From positions 310,001 through 374,000 of the forward strand of contig WOFQ01000021.1 of NCBI GenBank assembly GCA_012184525.1: a DNA stretch of 64,000 nt, given 5' to 3'. This stretch comes from Xenoacremonium recifei (taxonomy: Eukaryota > Ascomycota > Sordariomycetes > Hypocreales > Nectriaceae). Each line of letters opens with the position of its first letter. Position 1 is the stretch's first letter. Under the pieces are notes generated by a model that was not told the origin of the DNA, made no database searches, and saw only the letters and a list, made by a program, of their open reading frames with translations. Below are positions 44,801-55,343 of the stretch, piece after piece. The position numbers and the translations under genes were made by a program.

Positions 44801-45597
44801 TGCCGGAGCTGCTCCTCGAATCTTTCCGTGTGTTGATGCAGGACAAGAAGAACGTCATCATCGGACTACTCAGCGTTCTAATTGTACTGTTTGCACTGCG
44901 TGGTAACCCACCTGAGCGCGACCACCGCGTATTCCAGACGGTTATTAACCGCCAGGAGGTGCCCACAGTAACAGTCACACAGGCGGCGGCGGAGTTGGAG
45001 ACGGTGCAGACGTATTCGGCCACGACGGAGGCTTGGAGTGCGACGACTCAGGCGGCTGTAAATGGGGTTCCGGAGATTGAGAGCTTTGCGATGGCGCAGG
45101 AGGTCCCGAGGCTGGAGATTGAGAGCTATGCGTCTAGCAGTGTCAATGAAGCTGCGATGATCGAGGGTGCGCTCTCAAATGAGCCCGTTATGGGAAGCTC
45201 TATGGTTGTTGACACTCCTCGCGAGTCAGTCAACACTCAGGCTTCTTCGGAAGTTAAGAGTGTATCCTCAAGCAGCACTCAAACTGCTGTACGCGAAAGC
45301 ACTTCCAGCAACACTCAGACGACAACCAGCACCGCTGCTGAATCAGAGGAAACCGCCGACCCCTGTGCGTCAAACTCAGAGGCCCGGCGGGAGACGGAGA
45401 CGGTCATTTCAGAGCGGATCGTGCGCATCGTGGAGACAGTGACGGAGGTTGAGACGGCAACAGTCAAGATCACAGCGACGGAGACGCAGATTGTGCACGC
45501 TGAGCCCACCTCGTCGGTTGAAAAGATCGAGTTAGTTGAGGGCACGTCTGAGGCTATGCCACCGCTGGTGATGGCGTCCTCGGAGGCCGAGTTGTGA
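41893..45597 (+). CDS. Large acidic coiled-coil protein with one internal transmembrane segment
   Basis: One uninterrupted frame of 1234 residues from ATG 41893 (MPRRNKVDDLDFEIHV). Residues 1-300 are extremely rich in Glu, Asp, His and Thr. A Ser/Pro-rich segment follows, then a compact region that looks globular: RNTPPLVLLHVTLLPLRWGW, ERLLEALELPMRRRARILECG and HWCKTCRSEIHY (two Cys, a possible metal or disulfide pair). About residues 670-830 form a long Glu/Arg coiled coil made of short ERLRxEEE-like units. A Gln/Pro-rich stretch leads to one hydrophobic segment (NVIIGLLSVLIVLFALRG, near residue 1000), and the last 230 residues are Ser/Thr/Glu-rich. Proteins of this layout are often labelled 'pathway-specific nitrogen regulator' in fungal genomes, but I see no DNA-binding domain to support that name. 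Function unknown. Confidence 0.85.
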   Translation: MPRRNKVDDLDFEIHVDPSCLSDPMEEHEQAQHEHEGHEDPVAIEEEVMEEQKAEVGAEPNSEADAMETHEANDVEEVDISTEEHAPVESEAEASETHKDNTVDETTIDNDHEEEQAELEVSAIETHEDESTEEAHTHDDDKEDHIILEQDTAQHDDLDAASDAASVDEAIPEMHSDAEHEYSEHEDLPKPTQTESSWEDVDSEEDEGQDTPLEDETITVEDLASTEEHDGGRDSLEHEAEDEADYSHHEESASDASGSRRESAISSSSYDSHRRHSSRTEALIHKAAQDIIAKIGQESPRESLQSAIGSEGGSYLSRSRPASIRQSESRQSVSRHSISEESHFSTEDEEQRSTGGNSSHHENEDDVFSDHSPRSSMGSMSETEQKKVEEAMAQMARSPRVSGISGISQYQDEEEEFVPTIRGAPRPAFRSPSSVKALQMSSPPASVLGSPRTSRRFPTVSRLGSPSFNVQHSPKKTPPRFKRNTPPLVLLHVTLLPLRWGWGDVLDHATSDDLSQEAKNLREAWRTLQDRMGDTTVERGILLPHPQNDYEILEERLLEALELPMRRRARILECGHYLGPSNEMTIEESDSDEDYYDDSERRGSRLSKAMQTHWCKTCRSEIHYESLGPGKIFRVKVYASNGLMKAGAWEACWKEMERVDVEIEPIVEVAVEEELARLEAEQLRELEALEEQERLLEEERRAFEEEKMALERQRAEEEERLEEEKRLRAEEEERRRIEAEGERLRMEEEENRRAEHERRRSEEEEKLRAEEEALQAEEDKARAEEEALRAEEEELRVAEEKARAEEEERLRAEKEDLNREASHQNEPSHQDEAHNEDPVAESSHEDDKSRAFEEHHNEPQSSFNEGEGAQPSTSPRGLSSSPMPGTFTSTPAFDKRQSRDEERLRDMYGESSATQQPRQSYSQREEYTQQSEYQQPRSSDYMQRETPPSPSVEAFARREERRQALKTDSLPELLLESFRVLMQDKKNVIIGLLSVLIVLFALRGNPPERDHRVFQTVINRQEVPTVTVTQAAAELETVQTYSATTEAWSATTQAAVNGVPEIESFAMAQEVPRLEIESYASSSVNEAAMIEGALSNEPVMGSSMVVDTPRESVNTQASSEVKSVSSSSTQTAVRESTSSNTQTTTSTAAESEETADPCASNSEARRETETVISERIVRIVETVTEVETATVKITATETQIVHAEPTSSVEKIELVEGTSEAMPPLVMASSEAEL

Positions 45598-46085
45598 GCG
45601 TTTTGGAGTCTTTTTTTTGTTTAACCGCACAATACCATAGCTACGATGTGAGTGAGTGATACGCGGGAAATACCTGGAATGCCTTGATGAAATGGGATTG
45701 TCTTTTTATCTTACTGTTTTGTATGGAGACCGAGATAGTACAATTATACGAACTGGATCTAATATTACCACGTAAAGGTCTTTGAATTTGTGATATTTTT
45801 AATTTGCGATTTTGTCGTGATGAGTTGCCTATTAATCTCTGCTTCTGAAGTCCTGTCTGTTCAAGGATGCTCGCTAAAAGATAATTTCTGTCCGCCCCGA
45901 GTAATCATTATCCGTGTCATAACGCCGTGCCCCATGAGTACCATAAGTATCCCATCGCAAATATCCTCCCGAGAGAAGTCGTACAAGGCCTTTCGAGTAT
46001 CGAGGGCCGCCACCCAGGGTATCCCGACAAGCCTAATTCCATCGCAAGCGCCTCGCCTCATACAAACCGCCGCCGCATCGCCGCT
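45598..46085. other. Convergent intergenic region, about 490 bp
   Basis: It lies between the 3' ends of the plus-strand coiled-coil gene and the minus-strand small membrane-protein gene. The first part is AT-rich with a T-run at 45611-45618; nothing else recognised. Confidence 0.4.
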
Positions 46086-46517
46086 TCACAGTCGAATGTA
46101 GATATCCATACAGTCGACGCGCCACTCCCGCTTCCCCAGTAGACTGCGCAACCACTCGATACCAAGCCCCGTCCACTCGGCGTGACGCGCCGCAAGCGCC
46201 TGGCTGGCGGTGGTGTTGAGAAGCGTGTAGGCGTCGTCGAGCGGGAGCGGCGGCGCGGGGCGCGGCTGGAACCAGTTGCTGCCGAAGTCGAAGAAGCAGC
46301 GGTCAGACCAGTTGCAAGACGTCAGAAACAGCACGAGCAGCAGGATCGAGCAGTACCCGCACGGCCGGTTGAGGAAGTATGTGCACACGAAGAAGAGGAA
46401 GATGAAGGCGGGCGAGGCGTTGGTCGGGATGAAGAGCAGGGGGAGCCAGCTGGAGATTGTGAGTGATCGCATCGTCGCCGGAGGAGGGAGGGGAGGTTAC
46501 CTTCGGAGGCAGAACAT
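46086..46517 (-). CDS. Small multi-helix membrane protein, unknown function
   Basis: Preferred model: a 17-nt first exon (46501-46517, encoding MFCLR plus a split codon), a 45-nt intron (46450-46494), then exon 2 (46086-46449); 126 residues. An unspliced alternative starts at ATG 46472 inside that intron, is in the same frame, and gives 128 residues beginning MRSLTISSWLPLL. Both share SWLPLLFIPTNASPAFIFLF, a second hydrophobic stretch (GYCSILLLVLFL), NWSDRCFFDFGSNWF, and a polar C-terminus ending RVDCMDIYIRL. Two hydrophobic helices predict an integral membrane protein. I do not recognise a named family. The spliced start is favoured by a good donor and acceptor but the intron is at the short limit. 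Confidence 0.6.
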
Positions 46518-48256
46518 TCTGGCGGTGGGTTGCGATGAGGATGGATGGATGGATGGGTTGGAGTTGGTGATGTTGCGCGGTGGTGGCGTTGAGGTCTGGG
46601 CTGGAGTTTAGGTGAGCTAAGCCTTGCGCCCAAGGTGTTAGGCCGCACTAAACCGTGAAGGGTATCAGATGGGAGCCGCATGAACAAGCGACGCTCTGAG
46701 GCTGCGATGAAGGGACCATCTTCTATATATACTTGTATTAATTTTGTACTTTTTCTTTTCCTCATTTCTCTTGAAATGAAATGGAACCGTTATTTGTTTG
46801 GCATGTTTCAATCGCAATCGGGCCTAAGGTTAATAATTTTACCTACAGTATAAACCGTGGCTGATATTGGAATCTTGGGTAATACGAGATGAAAAGAAAT
46901 ATTCGGAAACTTCCGAGGAAAATTGCAGAGCGTCGACCTAGGTAATAAATAGCCTCAGCCATATGCTCAAAGAATTTCACATGCTATGCCTCGAAATAAT
47001 GGCGACGTGAATGGACTCTGGGTTGTGCGTGTAATAAACATTACGACATCCTACCTCTAGTTAGAGAAGACTTCACTAGTCTCCGTGTACTGCTGCAAAG
47101 GGGTTTCTGCGGGCCATATCGTAGGTTACTCTTATGGACGACTAGAAGAACCCAATACTCTATTTAGAACCGGAAGACTGTCACAGATACTGAACCTGGC
47201 ATTTTAAAGCACCTCACCTAAGCTGCGTTTCAAAGTATCGAACTGATGGAGTAAGAGCACCCTGACGGCACTTACATAAGACAGCCTTCCCGTAACACGC
47301 GTGTGGCACGCAGAACGGAGAAATAGGAAACTAAATTTATGATTCATGAGAGTCGGTGACGGTGAGCATCTCCCGCTCCACTTTACACGCCTCGACTGCT
47401 GCAGCGTTTGCTCTGCTTGCTCTGCCTGAAAGGCTGGCCTCGACCCTTTTGCGGCCCAATCCATCTCGTGAGGGCCAGCAAAAGCCAGATCGACCTGCAG
47501 AGTGGCCAGATATCGACTCCCGACTGTGACTCCTCCCCCTTCGCGAGACTCAACCAGAAGGTGAAGCGCGGTTGCAGTGCGTTAGCTCTCCAACACGTCA
47601 CTCTTCCCTAACTGCAGCTGTTTTAGCGGCGCCGGGAGCCCGCTGTCGGGGGATCAGGGATCCACCCAGCCCAGCGCCCGCCAGAGCCTAACAGAGGGTT
47701 GGAAAAAAAATCAGAGCGAGCCAGCGAAAGCCAGCCCGCCCGCCAGCCACCACGTTATCGTGCCCGAGCAGCAGCCTGCCCGTTTGCGCAACCGCCCGGC
47801 CTGCTTTCTTCACCTCACTCACAACTCCCTCACCTCACTTCTTCCTTCGCAAACATCCGTCCTCCGCCACTGCGCGCGCAAAACCCCCCATCCCTGCGTT
47901 TTCTTCGTTTGTCGGGGCTTCCTCCCCTCCTCTTCCTTGCATTGTTTTTCCCTCTCCTCGTCCACCTCGACCCGTCAATCATCCCGTCAGCCCAGCTGAA
48001 ACCACGACGACGATTTTCGGACGAAAAAAAAAGCTGGAGAGGACCAAAAAAAAGTCTTTGCTTTCATCGCTCGCTTGTATCGTTTCGCAACGCATAGCAC
48101 GGCGCTCGCTTCGATTCGGTCTCGGTCGGTCCTTTGTCGATTTTCTCAATCCCCCGTCACTGGCCATCGCTCGGATTGATTGCCTGCAGCTGGCCTTGAT
48201 CGGTGGGCGAAAGCGTCTCTCCTCCAGCTTGCCTTGACCGCTGCGAGTCTCCCAGC
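46518..48256. promoter_or_regulatory. Divergent intergenic region, about 1.7 kb
   Basis: It lies between the small membrane-protein gene (-) and the EDC4-like gene (+). The left half is AT-rich without features. From about 47.6 kb it becomes very CT-rich (CCTCACTCACAACTCCC...), typical of long fungal 5' leaders. GGAT units at 46539-46556 form a short repeat. No gene seen. Confidence 0.45.
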
Positions 48257-51200
48257 ATGGACCTCGACTTGCCTCCCGCACCTACGCCTCCTGTCAACAA
48301 CATGTCCAACTCGGAGCGCACCGCCAACTTGCTGAACCTGCTCAAGTTCAGTGGTTCGGGCTCTTCGCAGCTGCAGAACCAGGCTGCGCGCGACCAGGGC
48401 CAGAACCAGTCTGCGCCCCAGCAGCAGCCGCCAGCCCAACAGCATCCGCAGCAGCATCAACTGCCTCAGCTACCTCAGTTGCCCCAGCATGAACTGCAGC
48501 ATCACCTCAACCAGCAGCGTCAGCCGAGCTTCGGCCAGGGCCAGTTTCCGGCTCTGATTCACCAACCTGCTCCCGCTGCCGCTGATCCGTCTGGTCTGTT
48601 GGCCGCACTGATTCGAGGCACCCATGAAGCCGAAGAGCCCAAGCAGGCCCCTCCGCCCCCGGCCCAGCAACCCCCCAATGCCTTTGGCGGCGGTTCGCCT
48701 GGTCCGGATACGCGATCCTACCTGCTTAACCTGCTGAACCGGCCCAAGCCCAGCCAGAGTGACCAATCTGCTCTGTTGACTGAATCTGCCCGTTCAACCA
48801 ACCTCACACCGCAGTCGCCCGACCACTCGCTCGAGGCCAACCGATACTACGGTCCTTATCCGCAGCATCAGTATCAGCAGCAGCAACAGCATAACCCCTA
48901 CCAGGCGGCTCAGCAGTATCAGCAGGAGACATATAACGAGGCCGTGCACGCCTATCCTCCGGCTCAAGAGCCACCTGCCGACGTCTCTGTGCTGTACCAG
49001 ACCCTTATGGGGAGCCTGGCCCAACAGTCGTCGCCCCAGAGCCAGCGCAGCCAGCGCAGTCAGGGTCACCATGCTCAGTCTCCCAACGCTGCTCCGTTCC
49101 AGATCCTGAAGAAGGATTCTCCGGCCGGTTCGCAGCATTATGAGCAGCATGCGACGGGCAATGAGCGCAGCCCTCTGACCAGTCCTCCTCACCAGATCCA
49201 CCGCAAACCGGATCGCACTTCCTCATTCCAATCGCATCCATCCGCCCACCAGCAGACTCCCCCAGTTGCCGAAGTCGAGTATACCGATGTCGAGCAGCCG
49301 ACCGAGACTGTGGCGGACGCCGTGAATGATCTCGCTGACACAGCTGATCAGGAGGCTCGCGATGCTATTGAGCGCGCCGAACATGAACAGGTCCAGGCTG
49401 AAATTGCCCACGACCTCGAGGCTATGCTCGATGCCCAGTCGGAGAGGGAGTTTGAGGAGAACGCCCAGATTGTTGCTCAGGATATCCAGGCTGAGCTTGA
49501 ACGAGAGGAGAACGAAGGAATCCTCGAGGAGGTTCTGCCTCCCGAGGTAGCCGATAGTGTCCGCGAGATTGTTGATGAAGCTGCCCAGGGCGTCGCCGAT
49601 AGCTGGGAGAGCGCCGATCAGGATGAGATTGTCGTGATCGAAGAAAAGGAAGCCGCCCCTGTCCGGGTCTACAACTTCCCTATGAAGCCTTGGATCTCCA
49701 TCACGCTCCAGGAGGGCGGGACAGATCCTCGCCCAACCTTCCGCGACGAGAGCATCATGGACATTGCTCGCCTCAAGAAGGAGTTCGACCAGATCGACCG
49801 CAACCTCTACACTGCCACCGAGAACTACATGGCCTACGGCATGTCCAAGCAGGGCGGCCTCAGGGTCATTCGCCAGGACGACGGCAAGGACGCGAAGATT
49901 TTCACGGATACTAAGGATCGGATTTTCAACGTCGCCATGTCCGTCACTCCCAGCGACCACGAGAGTGGCCAGCGAGAGGCCATCATTGGCACTGGCATCA
50001 GCGGTACTGTCTACTGGGTGCAGATCAAGGATGGTGCCAAGGATCACATTGAAGATGCTCATGTTGAGCAGTATGGGTTTGCCCTGCCTCCTATGAGCTC
50101 TCAGGAGGGCGATGCCCCCGGCGGTGTGCTCAAGACTAGAGCTCGCACCTCCACCTGCCACCCAGAGTTCTTCGCCGTCGGACGCGGCAAGTCGATCAAC
50201 ATTATCTGGCCATCATATGTCCTTGAGAACAATCTGTTCAAGCCTGGTCACGACCGCGTTGTCGACACCGAGTCGCTGGCCAAGAAGTGCTCCCTCAAGA
50301 TCAACACCGGCAAGGCGGGCAAAGATTTCACCTTCAGTCAGGACGACAGTGTCATTGTGTCACTGGACAAGTCTGGTCGGGTCAAGTTCTGGGATGTTCG
50401 AGACCTGACCGCTGTACAAGAGGATTCGGACCCTCGCGCTCCCATGCCCGCTCACACGGCCTTTGAGGTTAAGGAGCCGTTGCTGACGCTTGCGAGCACC
50501 CCTGAGGGTGAGAAGGCCTGGCCCACGTCTGTGCTGCTTCTCGACAAGCAGCGCCCGTATCAGAAGCGATGTGCCCTTCGCTATATGATTGTTGGTATGA
50601 AACAGAACCACACGCTCCAGCTTTGGGATCTCGCCCTCGGTAAGCCCGTGCAAGAGTTCAATCTCCCTCACAGCAAGGAGTCGGATGCCGTGTGCAGTGT
50701 CATGTATCACTCAGCCACTGGCATGATCGTCATCGGTCATCCCACGCGCAACTCGATCTACTTCGCGCACCTGTCAGCCCCCAAGTACAACCTGAAGAGC
50801 GTCTCTCAGGCCGAGTACATTCAGCGTCTCAGCACTCAGGACGCCTCTATCCCGCAGCCGGACAGTACCGCTGTGATTAGTGGTGTTCGAGAGTACAGCT
50901 TTGACAACCGTGGTATCCTGCGCAGTCTGGATATCCTCTGCAACCCTGCCATGGTCCAGGATAACGACGAGCCTACTCTCTTTGAGCTCTACGCCATGCA
51001 CTCTAAGGGTGTTGCGTGTCTCTTGATCAAGCAGGCCGAGCTGGGATGGTCCAAGGACAACAAGGTTTTGGACCCTGTCGATGCCGTCAATCATGGTGCC
51101 GTTACCGTTTCGAAGCTGAAGCCCGTCCAGCCGGCGGACGCCAACAACGGCAACACCAGTGAGGCTACGCAGGTGCGTGTCATCAACCGCACCGCTGCCA

Positions 51201-53051
51201 GAGACCCGACGCAGCCTCTGCCGCTGCCGAACGAGAGCTCCCAGGTTTCCGCCGCAGAGCCTGTTACCCCTGCTAAGTCGAAGACTGAGCCGAAGGAGGC
51301 TGAGACGCCTATCCAGTCGGCCAAGGACAGCCAGGGTGACAAGCCTGAGCGCAAGTCTAGGAAGAAGAAGAATGCGGCTAAGGAGACCGATGTTACAACC
51401 AACGGTACTAGCAACGTTCCTCGGGCGAACACCAAGGATTCCACCAAGGGAGCCCAGAACATGGTCGCCACTGTTTCTCAGGATCAGCTTGATACTGTCA
51501 TGAAGAAGATGCAGAAGAGCATCTGCGACTTCACTGCCGAGTCCATTGTTACCAATATGGGCCGTTTCCAAGAGACGGTTGAGCAGAACGCTGTTGAACG
51601 TGATCAGCAGTTCAACCAGCATCAGCTCAAGCTGCTCGACATGGTCTCGGAGGTGCTCAACGAGAACACCCAAAAGGTTCTCGAAGCTCTCATCCTCCAC
51701 CAGTTCACCGATCTGGTCATTCCGGCTATTGGTGACAAGGCTGGAAAGGTCATGACGGACCTTCTCAACAACAAGTTGCAGCCCAATGTTGCCAACTCGG
51801 TGCAAAAAGAGATCCGCGAGGCACTCCCTCACGCCTTGAACCGGGCACTTCGCTCTGGAGACTTTGTTAACACCGTCTCGGAGCGTGTTGGCAACATTGT
51901 CGCCTCTTCTATGCAGCAGGAATTCTCGGCCCTGTCTCAGCATCTGACTGGATCTTTCACCAACATTGCAGCCCAGTCTTCGCAGCGCGTTGCTGGAGAG
52001 ATGCACCAGCAGTACCACGAACAGTTCGAGCTTATGAAGGCGCAGCACGCTGCTGACACGAACAAGATCGATCAGCTTCTGTCCTACGTGACACGCCTGA
52101 CGGACATGGTCTCGACTATGGCGACCTCCCAGTCGTCTCTGCAGGCCGAGTTCCTCAAGTTCAAGCAGCAGCCTGTCCACGAGCTGCCGGGTGCTTCTGG
52201 CATCCAAGGGCCCCCTAACAGCGGCCATGGACCTATGCACCCTCAGCATTACGGCATGATGCAGGGCAACCCTGCTCCCAGCCACACGGGCAGCTTCGTA
52301 CCTAGCCTCGCACCCAGCCAGGCGCCTAGCAACCAGGCACCTCAATACATGGGCAGCCCCCAGTACATGCGCGGCTCGCAACAGATGAACAGCCCCCAGG
52401 CGTCCATTCCAGCCTCGGAGAACGTTGGGCCGGTCAACAATGTCAATGCTCTTGCTGGTGCCTACGCTACGCAGATGAGCAAGACGGAGACGGAGGCCGA
52501 CAACGACTTGATTCAACGCATTCGACTTATCGAGCAGGCGATTCAGGAGAATCGCTTGCAGGATGCCATGATCCAGTGGATTCAGAGCGGACGCGAGGAG
52601 GAGATCTTCCGACGCTGCCTGAGCCGCTTCCCGGCAGGCAAGTTTGAGAACCTGCCACCGCTGATGCTGCTGGTCGTTGTGGCCACCATTTCGAAGGATC
52701 TGAAGCCGAACCCTCGTCTTAAGGAAGAGGTTGAATGGATCGAGATGGCTGTTCGCGCATTTGCGGAGAACATGCCTACTTATGTAAGTTTACCTTGACT
52801 GAAACGCTTGTTGATTAAGGCTAACGACATGATAGGAGTGGGAGAAACAGGGTTACCACGACGTAATGAAGTCGACATCGCAGACTATGCAGCTCCTTAT
52901 CACTCGCGTCCAGCCTCTCCTTAACGGAATCTCTGACGGTTTCCCCACGGACCCCTTCCTGGCGAATGTCGAGAAGGGCAAGTTGGAGTGGATTGTGCGG
53001 ACTTCTGAGCAGGTCCTTGAGGCCATTGGTGGTTCTCGACGCTACGAGTAA
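48257..53051 (+). CDS. EDC4/Ge-1-like (Pdc1-type) mRNA decapping scaffold
   Basis: Exon 1 is 48257-52783, a 52-nt intron 52784-52835 (branch GCTAAC), exon 2 52836-53051; 1580 residues. The ATG at 48257 (MDLDLPPAP) is used; an in-frame GTG lies upstream. The Gln/Pro-rich N-terminus holds two leucine motifs, NLLNLLKF (near residue 23) and YLLNLLNRPKP (near 155), of the kind that dock decapping factors. An acidic helical stretch is followed at about residue 475 by the WD40-like region (MKPWISITL, FTFSQDDSVIVSLDKSGRVKFWDVRD, MKQNHTLQLWDLALGKP). Then come a Lys-rich linker, an amphipathic/coiled region with QDQLDTVMKKMQKS onward, a Pro/Gln/Met-rich linker, and the conserved C-terminal helical domain with LPPLMLLVVVATIS. 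The layout matches metazoan EDC4/Ge-1 and fission-yeast Pdc1, which bridge Dcp2 and other P-body components. Orthology is inferred from architecture. Confidence 0.88.
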
Positions 53052-54161
53052 TTTATCTCACGACCTCGGGAGTTGCAACGTATGCTGGTTTCTTCAAAGC
53101 TTGAAGACTCTCAAGCCTTCGTCTCCCTTCCCCCATTGAAGCTGTTCGAGACGAATTTTGGCCTCGGGGGCTGGAGTTCAAACGACAGCTTCTACAACAA
53201 AAACAAGCCGCGCTTTATGATTGAACGATGGATGTAAATCATGCTGCATTTTCACACAGGAGCATTTGGCGAAACGATTTCCCGAATTCATCATACCAAA
53301 AACAACAGCACTATTTCTTTTCTGCCACTTTATCTTCGGTCCCTTTTTTCCATTGCCTTCACCTAATGGGGACCTCTCTACATTCGGCTCCTTGGGCCAC
53401 CTTGTGTTTTTGTTTCTTGCGCTTTCTGGGATGCGTTGCAACGATACCAAAGGTGGCAGCGGCAGCGGCAGCGGGGGATTTCTTATTCTTCAAGGATGCG
53501 ATGGGGAGGGAGGGGCATCCGTTATGTTGTATGGACTTTCTTTCTTTCTTGTACTTTGTTAGGCTGGTAGGGTTAGTTTCAGGCGGCTAGAGGAATGAGA
53601 TATGAAGTTGGGGATTGACATGGATATGTTTTGTGATTCTGTGTTATGAATGTCGACGATCTGTACTTAGATGCGAGACTAACGGCACGAGGGGCTTATG
53701 AAGTTGAAATAAGCTTGTTTACATGAATATTATATGGGATCTAGTCTCTCGACGTCAGAATAAGCGCGCATTCCGTCTTCAAGTCCGTCCGTCGGACTTA
53801 TCACGCTGAGGTCCGGACGGCGGCGTAGCAAAATCACAGACCTGCCAAGACGGAGCTAGACCGCGGACTAGACCCGGGGAGTTCGCCTCCAGATCGGAGC
53901 TTTATTTCAATGTCGCTTTTAGCCGGACGGGTTATCTTACAACTACATCTGTTCATGTATACAAAACGGAGGGGGGATGTGAGAGGGGGCGTGTTGTTGA
54001 TTGATTTCATTTCTTCGTGTCCTGCACTCTATTGACCTGTTTTCATACGACTATTCCAAAATGATATTTCCTGGCTCGACTCCGGGTATTGGATAACCCA
54101 ACGCACGCACGCACGCGAAAGAGAGAAAAGGGGACCTCCGACGTCGATTCTGAGAGATACG
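53052..54161. other. Convergent intergenic region, about 1.1 kb
   Basis: It holds the 3' UTRs of the EDC4-like and PAP2-like genes. At 53781-53799 there is a perfect 7-bp stem with a 5-nt loop (AAGTCCG / CGGACTT), and at 53811-53818 the palindrome GTCCGGAC. No gene seen; short frames around 53220-53590 have no family resemblance. Confidence 0.45.
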
Positions 54162-55343
54162 CTACAGCGCCTTGGGTACGCTCCTGGGCGCGTAGCCCAC
54201 GAGGTCGAGCCTGCTGGTAAGCGGACGAAAGACCCAGTCGTGCAGCGGCTTGAGTAGCAGCACAATGTGGTTGAAACGCCAACCGAGGTAGGGCACGAAG
54301 GCACCGACAAGAGCATCAGCGACGAAGTGGTTCGCCGTCGCCACAATGGTGATGAGCATGGCGGCAGGCCACAGCGGCGCAAGGAGACGCACGGGACGAT
54401 GCGGCGAGAAGCGTACCAGCGTGACGGCGAAGAACAGCGCAGTGCCGAAGTGCAGACTCGGCATGGCAGCGATGGTCAGCTGGAAGCGGTTGTTGTTCCA
54501 GGCATTGGCTTGAGGAGCACCCGCGGCCTTACTGTGCAGCACATCCACGTAACCGTACTCGGCCGGCAACAGGCGTGGAGGATAGCAACGCCAGAGGGTC
54601 ACGATAACGAAGGAGATGTAATTGTCGACGGCAATGGTACGGCGAATGCGTTGGAAGGTCGACGGGGGCAGCGCGGTATAGACGTAGACGAGGAAGGAAA
54701 TGCCGACGCTGATGTGCAGGTAGTAGATGTTGGCGAGGATGGGCATGAGCCAGGGCTGCTGCGTCATGATGTATGCCTGGAAGCGCTGCTCGATGTCGAC
54801 GCCTAGGAGGTTCTCAACGCGCAGAATGGAGAGCGCGTGGTCCTGGGCGCGGCGGAAGATGGGCTCGTTGTGGGCAATCATGCGGGCGGAGAAGGCGCGC
54901 AGCAGCTGGTAAGGCCTGAGTATGGCGATGTCAGCCGTGGTGTTTTGGGGGAGAGTTAGTCACAGGGGGGTTTGGGCACACGCACCAGTATGTCAGGAGC
55001 CAGTACCAGATCTCAATCAGGAACGGGAAGGTGTTGAAGAAGCGCGAGAGCAGCGAGAACAAGATGTTGGGTGACCGGCGGACGGGACGCTCGGTGTGGA
55101 CGGTGACGGGCTTCAGAGGCGGCGAGGCGTCGGCGTAGCGATCGCCGGTCTCAATGTCGTCGCGGGGCTCATCGTGGGGATGGAAGCCTCCGCGGCGGCG
55201 GTTGATGAGGCATCCCGTGGTGAAGAGGGCCACGATGACTGCGAAGCCGATTGCATGAGTGTCTGTTCAGACGAAGCCCCGAGGAAGAAGTATGTATACT
55301 CACAAGCCGGCTCAATGACGTTCTTGAAGGTGCTGTGCCCCAT
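54162..55343 (-). CDS. PAP2-superfamily integral membrane enzyme (inositolphosphotransferase-like)
   Basis: Three exons: 55304-55343, 54986-55238 and 54162-54915; 348 residues. Introns are 65 and 70 nt and all phases agree. The N-terminus (GHSTFKNVIEPAFIVALFTTG) is hydrophobic; a basic loop is followed by several transmembrane helices. Catalytic elements: RCYPPRLLP (motif 1 region), AAMPSLHFGTALFF (motif 2, PSLH) and ANHFVADALVG (motif 3, H-x3-D). The NNNRFQLTIAAMPSLH context is that of the PAP2_3 group, which includes fungal inositolphosphorylceramide synthase relatives. It probably dephosphorylates or transfers a phospho-head-group of a lipid at the endomembranes; the lipid is not deducible. 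It is shorter than Aur1-type synthases, so it is not called as such. Confidence 0.88.

Noticed and set aside
41893..45597. Label 'pathway-specific nitrogen regulator'
   Set aside because: No zinc cluster or other DNA-binding domain is visible, and there is a membrane helix; the label would be transferred annotation without evidence.
50774..52516. 580-codon open frame antisense to the EDC4-like gene
   Set aside because: It mirrors the coding frame of the opposite strand, is Leu/Arg/Val-rich without a domain, and arises from codon bias. The same holds for the 312-codon antisense frame at 49223-50161.
53228..53590. Overlapping plus-strand frames after the EDC4-like gene
   Set aside because: They lie in the expected 3' UTR, overlap each other in different frames and show no motif.
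54162..55343. Direct call as inositolphosphorylceramide synthase AUR1
   Set aside because: PAP2 motifs fit the broad group, but length and sequence context do not allow that specific assignment.
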